A program made the translations under genes and the position numbers. Below are positions 1 to 8,437 of a stretch of 64,000 nt of DNA, in pieces. The notes beneath the pieces are model-generated. The model searched no databases. It was given only the letters and a program-made list of their open reading frames with translations, and was not told where the DNA came from. Position 1 is the stretch's first letter. The number at the start of each line of letters is the position of its first letter. The stretch is from CAVVNC01 sp963750015 (GTDB lineage Bacteria; Desulfobacterota; Syntrophorhabdia; Syntrophorhabdales; WCHB1-27): NCBI GenBank assembly GCA_963750015.1, contig CAVVPU010000177.1, forward strand, positions 1 to 64,000. The letters are read 5' to 3'.

Positions 1-498
1 TCGTGGGGAAGACCCATCTTGCCGAGGCACTCGGTCACGAGGCGTGCAGGAGGGGATATCATGTCCTCTTCGTGAAGGCGGTCAAGATGCTCAGGCACCT
101 CTTCGCCTCGCGCGCCGATCAGTCGTGGGAAAAGCAGATCAAGAAGTACCTTTACCCTGATCTTTTGATCATTGATGACTTCGGGCTCAGCGCGCTCACG
201 CCAATCCAGGCCGAGGACATCTACGAGGTCATCACGGAGCGCCATTTAAAATCATCGATTATCATCACGAGCAACCGGCCGCCGCAGGACTGGGTCGGTC
301 TGTTCCCTGATCCGGTCATGGCCAACTCGGCGCTCGACCGCCTTGCTCACCATGCTCATCATATTATGATCGATGAAGGAGAGTCTTATAGGAAGAAGCT
401 CAGTCCTAAGACACGGCAGTAACTACCACCACCGGATGCGGGGAAAAGTGGGGATTTGCCGCGGCCCCGGGGGTGGGGAATTACCGTGGTCCTTGACA
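1..498 (+). mobile_element. Right-hand part of an IS21-family insertion sequence (truncated by window start)
   Basis: The window opens inside an IS21-type helper ATPase gene (istB). Downstream of its stop are GC-rich repeats of the form GGGGAAAAGTGGGG and GTGGGGAATTACC. They lead to a terminal TTGACA at 493-498, the reverse complement of the TGTCAA start usual for IS21-like elements, so the right end is placed at 498. The terminal placement is inferred from remembered family ends; the left end and the istA transposase lie outside the window. Confidence 0.7.
3..422 (+). CDS. istB: IS21-family helper ATPase IstB, C-terminal part
   Basis: This is an AAA+ ATPase that assists the IS21 transposase in target selection. 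The visible part begins in the Walker A motif (GKTHLAEALG), so the 5' third is missing from the window. It contains a Walker B block (LLIIDDFGL, about residue 53), a sensor-1 stretch (SIIITSNRPPQDW, about residue 86) and a typical end (ALDRLAHHAHHIMIDEGESYR). No frameshift is seen, so the gene may be intact upstream. The GTG at position 3 lies inside Walker A and is not the real start. Confidence 0.9.
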   Translation: MGKTHLAEALGHEACRRGYHVLFVKAVKMLRHLFASRADQSWEKQIKKYLYPDLLIIDDFGLSALTPIQAEDIYEVITERHLKSSIIITSNRPPQDWVGLFPDPVMANSALDRLAHHAHHIMIDEGESYRKKLSPKTRQ

Positions 499-558
499 TT
501 CTAAGCATTGAACTAATGATCGCGGTGTGTTAAATAAGTAGGCGTTTTCAGCGATCCT

Positions 559-3500
559 ATGAGTCTTACCCGCTCCGAGCAACTCTTACTCGACACTCTC
601 AAGGCACTGCCTCCTCAAACCGTGTATGACGACGCGGATAGGAAGGCAGTCATAAGAGGTTTTCAACTCTTTATCGATCACCGGGTGGGATTCTTGGGTT
701 GGGAGGACGACGCGGTTCTTGTCGTTCGGATGAGCGCGAGAGGATCGAACGTGATCGAGCTCATTCCTATTTCGGTGCGCATTTTCCTGGAAAACCAGGA
801 TCTACGCGTTGTCTGTTCCTGCAACCGCACCGACCGTCAGGAGCGGTGCGAACATGTAGTCTGTGCACTCGTCACCTTGCTTCATCTCCTGAAACCCAAC
901 CTCTTCAAGATGACCAGGGAAAACCCTACCTACCGGACTCAACTCGAAGCAGGTTTGTCCAAACTGCCTTCCCCGTCAGTAACATATCCGGATGCGGGGA
1001 TGTCTGGGCTGCGGGAACGTTTTGAGGCCCCGGTGAGAATCGCACGCCACTTTCAGGTCGTCATGGAAGCGGACGGCGGTAGCCTCAGGGCCTTCGTCGA
1101 GGTGAACGGCAAGCGTATAGACGGGGACTTCGATTTTTTGGGCGTGCCATGGGAGATCGCCTATCTCGCCAGATCGTCCCACCAACATGATATGTCCTAT
1201 GCACTCTCCGTATTCCTCAAGCGAACGGACAACCTCTACCCGCTCCTCTATCGGGAAGGTTCGAACAGGCGGGAAGTCAAGTGGCTGGGAGAGCGGATAT
1301 GCACGACCTGGACGGAACTTGACGCCCGGGGAGAAGAGATTGTTGCCCGCAAGGCTTGTTCCCTGAACGAGAAGGGAGAGGATCACTGGACCGTGATCGG
1401 TAATTTTGCGATCAACGGGTCCCGATCGGCTTTGACGAGGATAACCCCGAGAACCGGGTGGCGCTATTGGGATATGTTGAGGGCCTACTGCATGGAAGGC
1501 GGCCCTGGCAGGGAGTGTTCCATGGTTGCATCGGGGTCCGAGATCCGTGTCCCTGTGGATGTTTTTCGCTCATTACAGATCACATTCAAGAAGTCGTGGG
1601 TTAAAGAGATGTTGGATGGGGTCAAGTGCATGGTGGAAGGCGCAGAGGTCTCAGTGCCGCATGAAAGTGCGACCCACTATGGTTTTGTCTTTAGCAGAAG
1701 CGAAGAGCGAGGCGGATTCCTGATCACGCCCGAGTGCCGGTCGGACGGCTTTTCCTTTTCTCCTTCGGAGAAGATCATCGCTTTTTCGCGCCTCTTAGAG
1801 GAGGGCCGAGTGCCGGCTGCCTTGCGCACAAAAAAGAGAAAGCCGGTTATTTATGAAGCCCTTTTTAAGACTCTCGGGGCGTCTGCCAGGAAGGCGGCAA
1901 CGGAAGCCCTGAAGGAGGCCACGAGCGAGCACCTCTTTGGTCGCCGGAGCTCTCTTGCCGAAGCCCGACGACTCATCAGGAAGTCGATCGACGAATTCAA
2001 TGCCGAGGAGGTCCATTTCCTCTTTACCGACCGCGGATGGAGGCTGATAGCCGTAGACAAGAAGCAGGAGAAGCTTCTTTTCCTCGTACCCTTTGCAGCG
2101 TTCGGTTCTGCTCTCTTTGAACGGGTGACCGAAGCCGGTCCTGCCATGCTCGTGAGCGAGGACCTTCTGCTGGATCGGCTTCACCTCCTCCACACTCTCT
2201 GTGGCGAGGCCGGCCTCGAGCTTTCTTTCGGGGATTACCCTGTCGAGTCTGTCGAGTGGGAGCTTGAACTGGACGTGACCGAGGGCGCAATCGACTGGTT
2301 CGAGATCCGTCCGGAAATAAGATGCAATGGGAGAATTATCCCGAGAGACGTATGGGAACAGGCTCTCGCTCGAAAGGGCGTCCTGGTCCGGGACGGGGCG
2401 ATCCAGATACTCAATACCAAAAGCATGCATGCCCTGTCTGCCCTGGCTGGTTTATGGGGCCGAACTGATGCTCGTTCAGGGTCGAGGAGCGTTACTGCGA
2501 TTCCTCGTCTGAGAATCATCGATCTTTTTCTTCTCAGGAAGCAAGGGATTACAGTGAGGCTCACTGCCGAGGACGAAGCGCTGATGACGCGTCTGGCCCA
2601 ATTTGATCACGTTGAGAAACGGCCCATGGCCTCATCCCTGCAGGCAGACTTGAGGGAATACCAGAGGGAGGGCTTTTATTGGCTTTCCTTTCTTTACGAG
2701 CACAGATTTGGTGCCTGCCTGGCAGACGATATGGGTCTCGGCAAGACCTTGCAGGCGATCGCTCTGCTCGCGGCGATCAAAGAAGGGAGGATGACGAATA
2801 GGACTCCCGATTCTCGACAGACGGCTGTCTGTCCGTTCCTCGTCGTGGTGCCGCCGAGCCTCATTTTTAACTGGCAGCAGGAGATCGAGCGATTCTGCCC
2901 AACCCTGAGGGTCTATGTGTACCGGGGAAAGGAGCGCACCACGGCTCCCGAGGCTATCGATGTAATGCTTACGAGCTACGGCCTCGTGAGAAGGGATATA
3001 GGGAGGCTCAAGGAGCTTCTCTTTGACGTAATCGTTTTTGACGAGGCCCAGGCGATCAAGAACATCTTCGCGGACACGACGGGTGCGGTCCGTCAACTGA
3101 GGGGCCGGTTCAAGGTGGCCCTCACAGGGACGCCGGTGGAGAACCATGTGGGTGAGTATTTCTCGATAATGGACCTGGTCCTGCCCGGTCTTCTCGGGGA
3201 GTATCGTGAATTCCACGGGAAGGCGAGAGAAGACGTGACGGCCCTGCTCCCGCTTTTGAAAGAGCGCACCAGGCCCTTCACGTTGAGGCGTACCAAAGAA
3301 TACATCCTTCAGGAGCTCCCGCCCAAGGTTGAGCACGATGTCTATCTGGAGCTTACGGATGAGCAAAAGCGATTCTACAACAGGACGGTCCAGGAGGTGC
3401 GCACGATCATTGATGCCGCCTATAAGGGAAAGACAGCCTCCCAGGCAAGGATCATCGCCCTCACGGCAATCATGCGCTTGAGACAGATCTGTCTCACCCC

Positions 3501-4047
3501 ACGATTACTCATCTCCGACCTGCGCGGACCTTCGCCCAAGGTAGAGTTCCTGAAGGATAAGCTGGAGGAGCTCTTCAGCGAGTCCCACAGCGCACTTGTC
3601 TTTTCTCAGTTCACCTCTTTCCTTGATGTGGTCGAGACGGAGCTTCGTTCAAAAGGCTTCCCTATACTGAGACTGGACGGCTCCACGCCTGTTCTCAAGA
3701 GAAAGGAGATCGTAGGCGCCTTTCAGGAGGGTGACTCCCCCTCGGTCTTCCTTCTCAGTCTCAAGGCAGGCGGTCAGGGCCTTAACCTTACTCGCGCCAG
3801 CTATGTGTTTCATCTCGATCCCTGGTGGAATCCGGCAGTGGAGAATCAGGCTTCCGACAGGTCGCACCGTATAGGCCAAACCAACAAAGTGCATGTGACC
3901 AGGCTGCTTATGAGGCATACGGTGGAAGAGAAGATGACCGCCCTGAAGCGCAGGAAGCTCGCTCTCTACAAGGCCCTCATGGATGCACCGGAGCGAAGCA
4001 GCAACCGTGCGGTCACGCGAGAGGACTTCGAATTTCTCTTGGGCTAG
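559..4047 (+). CDS. SWIM zinc-finger SNF2-family helicase/ATPase
   Basis: A 1162-residue Swi2/Snf2 DNA translocase. The N-terminus carries a SWIM zinc finger: C86 and C88, then C97 and H99 (CxC-x8-CxH). About 500 residues of unassigned sequence follow, then the two RecA-like lobes. Motif I is DDMGLGKT near residue 723, motif II is DEAQ near 828, and motif VI appears as SHRIGQTNKV near 1108. It resembles bacterial HepA-like SNF2 proteins with SWIM domains, often found in accessory regions; the substrate is unknown. The gene lies directly beside the IS end, and its last 180 bases are duplicated 1.7 kb downstream. No strong ribosome binding site precedes the ATG. Confidence 0.88.
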   Translation: MSLTRSEQLLLDTLKALPPQTVYDDADRKAVIRGFQLFIDHRVGFLGWEDDAVLVVRMSARGSNVIELIPISVRIFLENQDLRVVCSCNRTDRQERCEHVVCALVTLLHLLKPNLFKMTRENPTYRTQLEAGLSKLPSPSVTYPDAGMSGLRERFEAPVRIARHFQVVMEADGGSLRAFVEVNGKRIDGDFDFLGVPWEIAYLARSSHQHDMSYALSVFLKRTDNLYPLLYREGSNRREVKWLGERICTTWTELDARGEEIVARKACSLNEKGEDHWTVIGNFAINGSRSALTRITPRTGWRYWDMLRAYCMEGGPGRECSMVASGSEIRVPVDVFRSLQITFKKSWVKEMLDGVKCMVEGAEVSVPHESATHYGFVFSRSEERGGFLITPECRSDGFSFSPSEKIIAFSRLLEEGRVPAALRTKKRKPVIYEALFKTLGASARKAATEALKEATSEHLFGRRSSLAEARRLIRKSIDEFNAEEVHFLFTDRGWRLIAVDKKQEKLLFLVPFAAFGSALFERVTEAGPAMLVSEDLLLDRLHLLHTLCGEAGLELSFGDYPVESVEWELELDVTEGAIDWFEIRPEIRCNGRIIPRDVWEQALARKGVLVRDGAIQILNTKSMHALSALAGLWGRTDARSGSRSVTAIPRLRIIDLFLLRKQGITVRLTAEDEALMTRLAQFDHVEKRPMASSLQADLREYQREGFYWLSFLYEHRFGACLADDMGLGKTLQAIALLAAIKEGRMTNRTPDSRQTAVCPFLVVVPPSLIFNWQQEIERFCPTLRVYVYRGKERTTAPEAIDVMLTSYGLVRRDIGRLKELLFDVIVFDEAQAIKNIFADTTGAVRQLRGRFKVALTGTPVENHVGEYFSIMDLVLPGLLGEYREFHGKAREDVTALLPLLKERTRPFTLRRTKEYILQELPPKVEHDVYLELTDEQKRFYNRTVQEVRTIIDAAYKGKTASQARIIALTAIMRLRQICLTPRLLISDLRGPSPKVEFLKDKLEELFSESHSALVFSQFTSFLDVVETELRSKGFPILRLDGSTPVLKRKEIVGAFQEGDSPSVFLLSLKAGGQGLNLTRASYVFHLDPWWNPAVENQASDRSHRIGQTNKVHVTRLLMRHTVEEKMTALKRRKLALYKALMDAPERSSNRAVTREDFEFLLG

Positions 4048-4050
4048 GCC
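3871..4050 (+). repeat. Direct repeat copy A (3' end of SNF2 gene)
   Basis: The final 180 bases of the SNF2 gene reappear at 5560-5739 with a constant offset of 1689 bases. The copies are gap-free and differ at about half a dozen positions. Weaker similarity extends a little on both sides (about 3862-4057 against 5545-5747). The two copies bracket the MNT/HEPN gene pair. Confidence 0.9.
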
Positions 4051-4536
4051 GCCACCCGTGGGGGGGTGCACCGTCCACTCCGACCACCACATGGTCTTCG
4101 ACAACCACGAGATATATCGGAAGAAAGGTACGGGTGAGGGGGACGCATAGGACGACCGACATCTTTTTAGACCAGGGGCCATAGTTTATTGTGAAAACCT
4201 ATCGATCGCGGTCGAAGAAGTGGATGAGAATATTCAACGGAGTTGCCTCGAAGTATATAAATGGTTGCCTGGCATAGTTCGGGTCTAAGGTCAAGAAAAG
4301 CTCCGACCGCAATGAACACCATGGTGACGGATATGATGATCGAAGCGTGCGTGAAGAGGTCAGACGAGACCTGGGATTTGATCAGGTTGTCGAAGTTCGA
4401 GGCAGCGGCGTGACGGATGAGCGTGGCCAATGTCGGCGGCTCCCTCGGACGCCGTGTGTGCCTATAAGGTGATGTAGTAAGTAGAAGCTCTAAAGTATAC
4501 CAATTCCCGGAGGTTTCTGCTACTCTATATGAGATT
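4048..4536. other. Gene-poor gap, no confident gene
   Basis: Between the SNF2 stop and the MNT gene there is no convincing coding sequence. A minus-strand open frame (4592 to 4167) contains one hydrophobic run (about 28 residues ending IISVTMVFIAVGAFL), but it runs into the MNT gene and has no recognisable family. It could be a remnant of a membrane-protein gene. A Shine-Dalgarno-like GGAGG sits at 4509-4513, too far (23 bases) from the MNT start to be assigned. Confidence 0.5.
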
Positions 4537-4905
4537 ATGAACATATTATCGCCTACTGAAACCGAAATTCTTAACAGTCTCTCCTCCGCCATAGAACGGG
4601 GTTATCCTGAGGCTGAGGGTGTCATCGTCTTTGGGTCCAGGGCGCGCGGAACATCCCATGAGGAAAGTGACTTGGATGTTGCTATTCTCTTGAATACAGA
4701 TAGGATTGTGAAAGAGGACTGGGACAGAGTATGGGACATAAAATGGTCAGTGCTCGAGCAACTCGACGCAGAAGAGTTTCCCTTGTCTTTAATGCTCATT
4801 CCAAAAAATGAATACTTGCGTTCAACAACTGGCGTTGAGTTCGCGATAAAACGGGAAGGAATATCAATATGGCACCGAAAGACGATGCCCAAGCAGAACT
4901 GTTAG
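4537..4905 (+). CDS. mntA: MNT-type nucleotidyltransferase (antitoxin of HEPN/MNT pair)
   Basis: A 122-residue minimal nucleotidyltransferase. The signature GSRARG lies at residues 33-38 and the catalytic D45-x-D47 follows (SDLDVAILL), matching the GSx10DxD pattern. In HEPN/MNT modules of the MntA/HepT type, the MNT protein neutralises the HEPN RNase by AMPylating it; that role is inferred here from pairing. The stop lies inside the next gene (37-base overlap), so translation is likely coupled. The base composition looks more AT-rich than the neighbouring core genes, which fits acquired DNA. Confidence 0.85.
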   Translation: MNILSPTETEILNSLSSAIERGYPEAEGVIVFGSRARGTSHEESDLDVAILLNTDRIVKEDWDRVWDIKWSVLEQLDAEEFPLSLMLIPKNEYLRSTTGVEFAIKREGISIWHRKTMPKQNC

Positions 4906-5333
4906 CTTCTGCCCAACGTTTCGAAAGCTTTCTTGACGACTACAGGGCCAGTCGATGGGGATCGGCCACCATAAGCCTCTATTTCGCATTCGAGCATATG
5001 GCTAAAACACTACTGGCCGCGGCCGGTATAAGCGTTTCAAGCCATAGTGGCGTCATGGTTCAGTTATCGCTGCATTTCGTAAAGAACAAGACCATAGACC
5101 CATCCGTGAACAGGTATCTCAGCAATTTATATGAAAGACGGACAACTGCGGAGTATAGTCCTCAACGGGCGTCAGAATTCACAAAGAAAGAGGTGGATGC
5201 CTTTTTCTCGTGGTACGAGGTCTCATGCGCCGAGCTTCTCCCTTTGCTTGAAAAGAATTACGGGATTGATACCAGGGCCATTAAGAATTTGCTCGCCGAA
5301 TACTGCAACGTGACTTCAGGCAAAGCATTGTGA
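4869..5333 (+). CDS. HEPN-domain protein, UPF0332-like (toxin partner)
   Basis: A 154-residue all-helical protein typical of HEPN partners of MNT enzymes. The first helices hold the ARWxSAxxxxYFAxEH-like pattern (SRWGSATISLYFAFEHMAK, residues 29-47). The family hallmark near residue 90 reads RRTTAEYS. This corresponds to the RxxADY form of UPF0332 proteins rather than the Rx4-6H motif of RNase-active HEPN toxins, so nuclease activity is not assured. The gene overlaps the MNT gene by 37 bases. The stretch after it (5337-5544) shows nothing recognisable. Confidence 0.75.
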   Translation: MAPKDDAQAELLASAQRFESFLDDYRASRWGSATISLYFAFEHMAKTLLAAAGISVSSHSGVMVQLSLHFVKNKTIDPSVNRYLSNLYERRTTAEYSPQRASEFTKKEVDAFFSWYEVSCAELLPLLEKNYGIDTRAIKNLLAEYCNVTSGKAL

Positions 5334-5544
5334 TTCATAGACACTCAGCCTAAATTTCCACAACCTGATGGCATTCTACGTCGGACACAATCTCTTCACG
5401 CCGGGCTTCAGTTGCCATGATCAATAACACCGTTCTTTAGCAGGAGCGGTCCTGCCTTCCCATATCGACTATCCTGATGATGGCCCCCGTACTAGAGTGT
5501 CTGTACCCTCACGAGCGTAACTGCGAGCAGAACCATCACAAAAG

Positions 5545-5747
5545 GTCGTACACCACCCTATAGGCCAAACCAACAAAGTGCACGTGACCAGGCTGCTTAT
5601 GAGGCACACGGTGGAAGAGAAGATGACCGCCCTGAAGCGCAGGAAGCTCGCTCTCTACAAGGCCCTCATGGATGCACCGGAGCGAAGCGGCAACCGTGTG
5701 GTCACGCGAGAGGACTTCTAATTTCTCTTGGGATAGGTCAGCACCCC
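5545..5747 (+). pseudogene. Remnant copy B of the SNF2 helicase 3' end
   Basis: This is a second copy of the last 60 or so codons of the upstream SNF2 gene, best aligned over 5560-5739. In frame it still reads IGQTNKVHVTRLLMRHTVEE and onward. A G-to-T change at the codon after GAC TTC makes TAA, six codons before the original stop. It has no helicase core and no start, so it is not a gene. It marks a duplication or a recombination junction between the MNT/HEPN pair and mnmG. Confidence 0.85.
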
Positions 5748-5882
5748 CACAATCCACTATGGATTTGGGCAACGAAATCGTGTACAATTGCGTGGTACGC
5801 CGTGAAGGGAGGTTCCCCCAGGAAAAGGGCGCCTCTCCCCGGAACTTCTCCGGTTTACCCAAAGAACCCAGCTGGAATAGGT

Positions 5883-7739
5883 ATGCTTGACGTAATTGTG
5901 ATCGGTGCGGGGCACGCGGGCTGCGAAGCTGCGCTCGCCGCGGCAAGAATGGGAGCGCGAACTCTGCTTCTCACCACCAATATCGACAGGATCGCTTACA
6001 TGTCGTGCAACCCGGCCGTGGGGGGTCTGGGCAAGGGGCATCTGGTAAAAGAGGTCGATGCTCTGGACGGCGAAATGGCGGTAAATATTGATGCGACAGG
6101 CATTCAATTCCGGACCTTGAACCTGACCAAAGGTCCCGCGGTCCAGGCGACCAGGGTTCAGGCGGACAAGGCCCGCTATGCCCTGAGAATGAAGAAGACC
6201 CTCGAAGGGCACCGTGGCCTGAGCGTACGACAGGCCACGGTGGAACGCATTCTGGCCGACGGGGGTCGGGCAACTGGCGTCGAAACCGGATGGGGCGAGA
6301 AGTTTTCCGCTCGGGCTGTCATCGTCACAACCGGCACCTTTTTAAACGGACTGATACACGTAGGGTTCGATCAGGCCCACGGCGGCAGGATGGGTGATGA
6401 CGCATCATACGGTCTCTCCCGGAATCTTTCCGGTCTCGGTTTTCAGCTCGGAAGGCTCAAAACCGGAACCTGTCCCCGCCTTGACGGCCGCACCATCGAT
6501 TTTTCGGGGCTGGAGGCACAGAGGAGCGATATACCGCCAAGGCCTTTTTCTTTCATGACAGAGGCTGTCTCCGGGGACCTGGCTGCCTGCTATGTGACTT
6601 ATACCAACGAGCGCACCCATGAGATCGTCCGTTCCGGACTCGACAGGTCACCCCTCTATACAGGCAGGATCAAAGGAACAGGAGTCAGGTATTGTCCCTC
6701 CATAGAGGACAAGATAGTGAGATTTGCCGAAAGGGTGCGCCACCAGGTCTTTCTCGAGCCCGAGGGCCTCGACACGATCGAATATTATCCGAACGGGCTC
6801 TCGACGAGCCTACCCCTTGACGTTCAGATCGACATGCTCAGGAGCATCGAAGGTCTGGACAAAGTGCAGATCACGAGGCCCGGGTATGCCATAGAATACG
6901 ACTTCGTCTATCCCACGCAGCTTTACGCCACCCTCGAATCGAAACCGCTGCAAAATTTGTTTCTTGCAGGTCAGATCAACGGGACTACGGGGTACGAGGA
7001 GGCGGCAGCCCAAGGGTTGATCGCCGGAATCAACGCGGTGCGAAAGATCCGGGGCGAGGAGCCCTTCTGTCCGGGGCGGAATGAAGCCTATATGGGTGTG
7101 ATGATCGACGATCTGGTTACCAAGGGAGTCGACGAGCCCTATCGTATGTTCACTTCCCGAGCCGAGTATCGTCTTTTCTTGAGAGAAGACAATGCCGATT
7201 TACGTTTGACGGAGAAGGGGCACGATATGGGCGTCGTATCGACAAAGAGGCGCGATCTCGTGCGACAGAAGAAGGCGGGGATAGAGGAGCTGACGGCTCT
7301 CCTCACTTCCACGCGTCTGGCGCCCTCCGCATCCGTCAACGAAAAGCTCGCCGGTCTAGGTCCGGAAGGGCTCAGAAAGGCAACCACTCTTGCGGAACTG
7401 CTCAGCCGGCCGGAGATAAGGCTTCGCGATCTTGTCGCCCTTCAGCCCAGACTGGAAGCGTTCAGCGAGGACGTGGCTTATCAGGTCGAATTGAATGTGA
7501 AGTACCGGGGCTATATGGACCGGCAGAAAGAGCAGGTGGAAAGGGCAGGGAAGCTTGAAGACAGACGGATCCCGGACGATATAGCTTATCCGGATGTGTC
7601 GGGTCTTTCGAGGGAGGTCGTGGAGAAGCTCTCCAGGATACGACCCTTGTCACTCGGTCAGGCATCACGGGTCCCCGGCGTTACTCCTGCTTCAATGACT
7701 GCAATCCTCGTGCACCTGAAGAAAATGGGTGCCCTGTGA
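5883..7739 (+). CDS. mnmG: tRNA uridine-5-carboxymethylaminomethyl synthesis enzyme MnmG
   Basis: A 618-residue FAD enzyme that, with MnmE, builds the cmnm5 group on wobble uridine 34 of several tRNAs. The N-terminus has the dinucleotide-binding motif VIGAGHAGCEAA. Also present are the conserved SCNPAVGGLGKGHL block (about residue 42), TGTFL, the GQINGTTGYEEAAAQG signature (about residue 362) and YRMFTSRAEYRL (about residue 420). The length matches the family. The ATG at 5883 is chosen because it begins the conserved fold; an upstream in-frame GTG (5802) would add 27 unrelated residues. The partner mnmE is not in the window. The next gene overlaps the stop. Confidence 0.95.
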   Translation: MLDVIVIGAGHAGCEAALAAARMGARTLLLTTNIDRIAYMSCNPAVGGLGKGHLVKEVDALDGEMAVNIDATGIQFRTLNLTKGPAVQATRVQADKARYALRMKKTLEGHRGLSVRQATVERILADGGRATGVETGWGEKFSARAVIVTTGTFLNGLIHVGFDQAHGGRMGDDASYGLSRNLSGLGFQLGRLKTGTCPRLDGRTIDFSGLEAQRSDIPPRPFSFMTEAVSGDLAACYVTYTNERTHEIVRSGLDRSPLYTGRIKGTGVRYCPSIEDKIVRFAERVRHQVFLEPEGLDTIEYYPNGLSTSLPLDVQIDMLRSIEGLDKVQITRPGYAIEYDFVYPTQLYATLESKPLQNLFLAGQINGTTGYEEAAAQGLIAGINAVRKIRGEEPFCPGRNEAYMGVMIDDLVTKGVDEPYRMFTSRAEYRLFLREDNADLRLTEKGHDMGVVSTKRRDLVRQKKAGIEELTALLTSTRLAPSASVNEKLAGLGPEGLRKATTLAELLSRPEIRLRDLVALQPRLEAFSEDVAYQVELNVKYRGYMDRQKEQVERAGKLEDRRIPDDIAYPDVSGLSREVVEKLSRIRPLSLGQASRVPGVTPASMTAILVHLKKMGAL

Positions 7740-8437
7740 GGAACATGCCGGCCATGGGTGCGGGATCGGGATTGGAGAATTCTGAAGGGATGAAGAGGCG
7801 CCTCTTAGACATGGGGGCCGACGTGGTAGGCATAGCCGATATGAGCTTGTACGACAGAGAGATCATCGCTCTCGGAGACGACATCGCTCAGACCTATCCG
7901 AGGGCAATCTCCTTCGGTCAACTCGTCCCGAGGGGAGTGCTCGAAACTCTGATCGACGGTCCGACCCTTTTTTATCTTCATCATTATAGACAGGTGAACT
8001 ACCGTCTCGACATGGTAGCCTATCTTCTCGCAAAACAGATCGAGGCAGAGGGCTTCCGGGCCCTGCCTCTCGCCGCGTCTCAAATGGTCGATTGGCAGCG
8101 CCAACTGGCCCACATCTCCCACAAGCACGTGGCCGTCGCTGCCGGGGTCGGCTGGATAGGCAGGAATAACTTGCTCGTCCATCCACACTTCGGCAGTCGG
8201 GTGCGGTACAATACAGTACTTACAAACATCAACCTTGCTCCCGACGCGCCCCTTGCCATCGGGTGCGGCGACTGTAACGCATGCATGTCCATATGTCCTG
8301 CTTCGGCTATCCGGGAGCGGCAGGCCGACTTCGATCATCGGGGATGCTATGAAATGCTCCAGGTATTTAAGAATAAAAGGAACCTTGGTCATCATATATG
8401 CGGTTTATGCGTGAGGGAGTGCGGAGGAAAAATATGA
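7736..8437 (+). CDS. QueG-like iron-sulfur protein (epoxyqueuosine reductase family, short)
   Basis: A 233-residue COG1600-type protein. It contains the QueG-like block HKHVAVAAGVGWIGRNNLLVH (about residues 133-153), one complete 4Fe-4S motif (CGDCNACMSICP, about residue 180) and a second, sparser set (C211, then CGLCVREC near the end). Bona fide QueG is a cobalamin-dependent epoxyqueuosine reductase of about 310-380 residues; this copy lacks the C-terminal HEAT-like part, so a reductase role on another substrate is possible. The start overlaps the mnmG stop as GTGA, and its own stop overlaps the carA start as ATGA, so it is embedded in one operon. Confidence 0.7.
   Translation: MRNMPAMGAGSGLENSEGMKRRLLDMGADVVGIADMSLYDREIIALGDDIAQTYPRAISFGQLVPRGVLETLIDGPTLFYLHHYRQVNYRLDMVAYLLAKQIEAEGFRALPLAASQMVDWQRQLAHISHKHVAVAAGVGWIGRNNLLVHPHFGSRVRYNTVLTNINLAPDAPLAIGCGDCNACMSICPASAIRERQADFDHRGCYEMLQVFKNKRNLGHHICGLCVRECGGKI

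Noticed and set aside
4167..4592. Minus-strand frame of 141 codons with one hydrophobic stretch
   Set aside because: It overlaps the MNT gene, has no ribosome binding site and no family resemblance; at most a decayed gene fragment.
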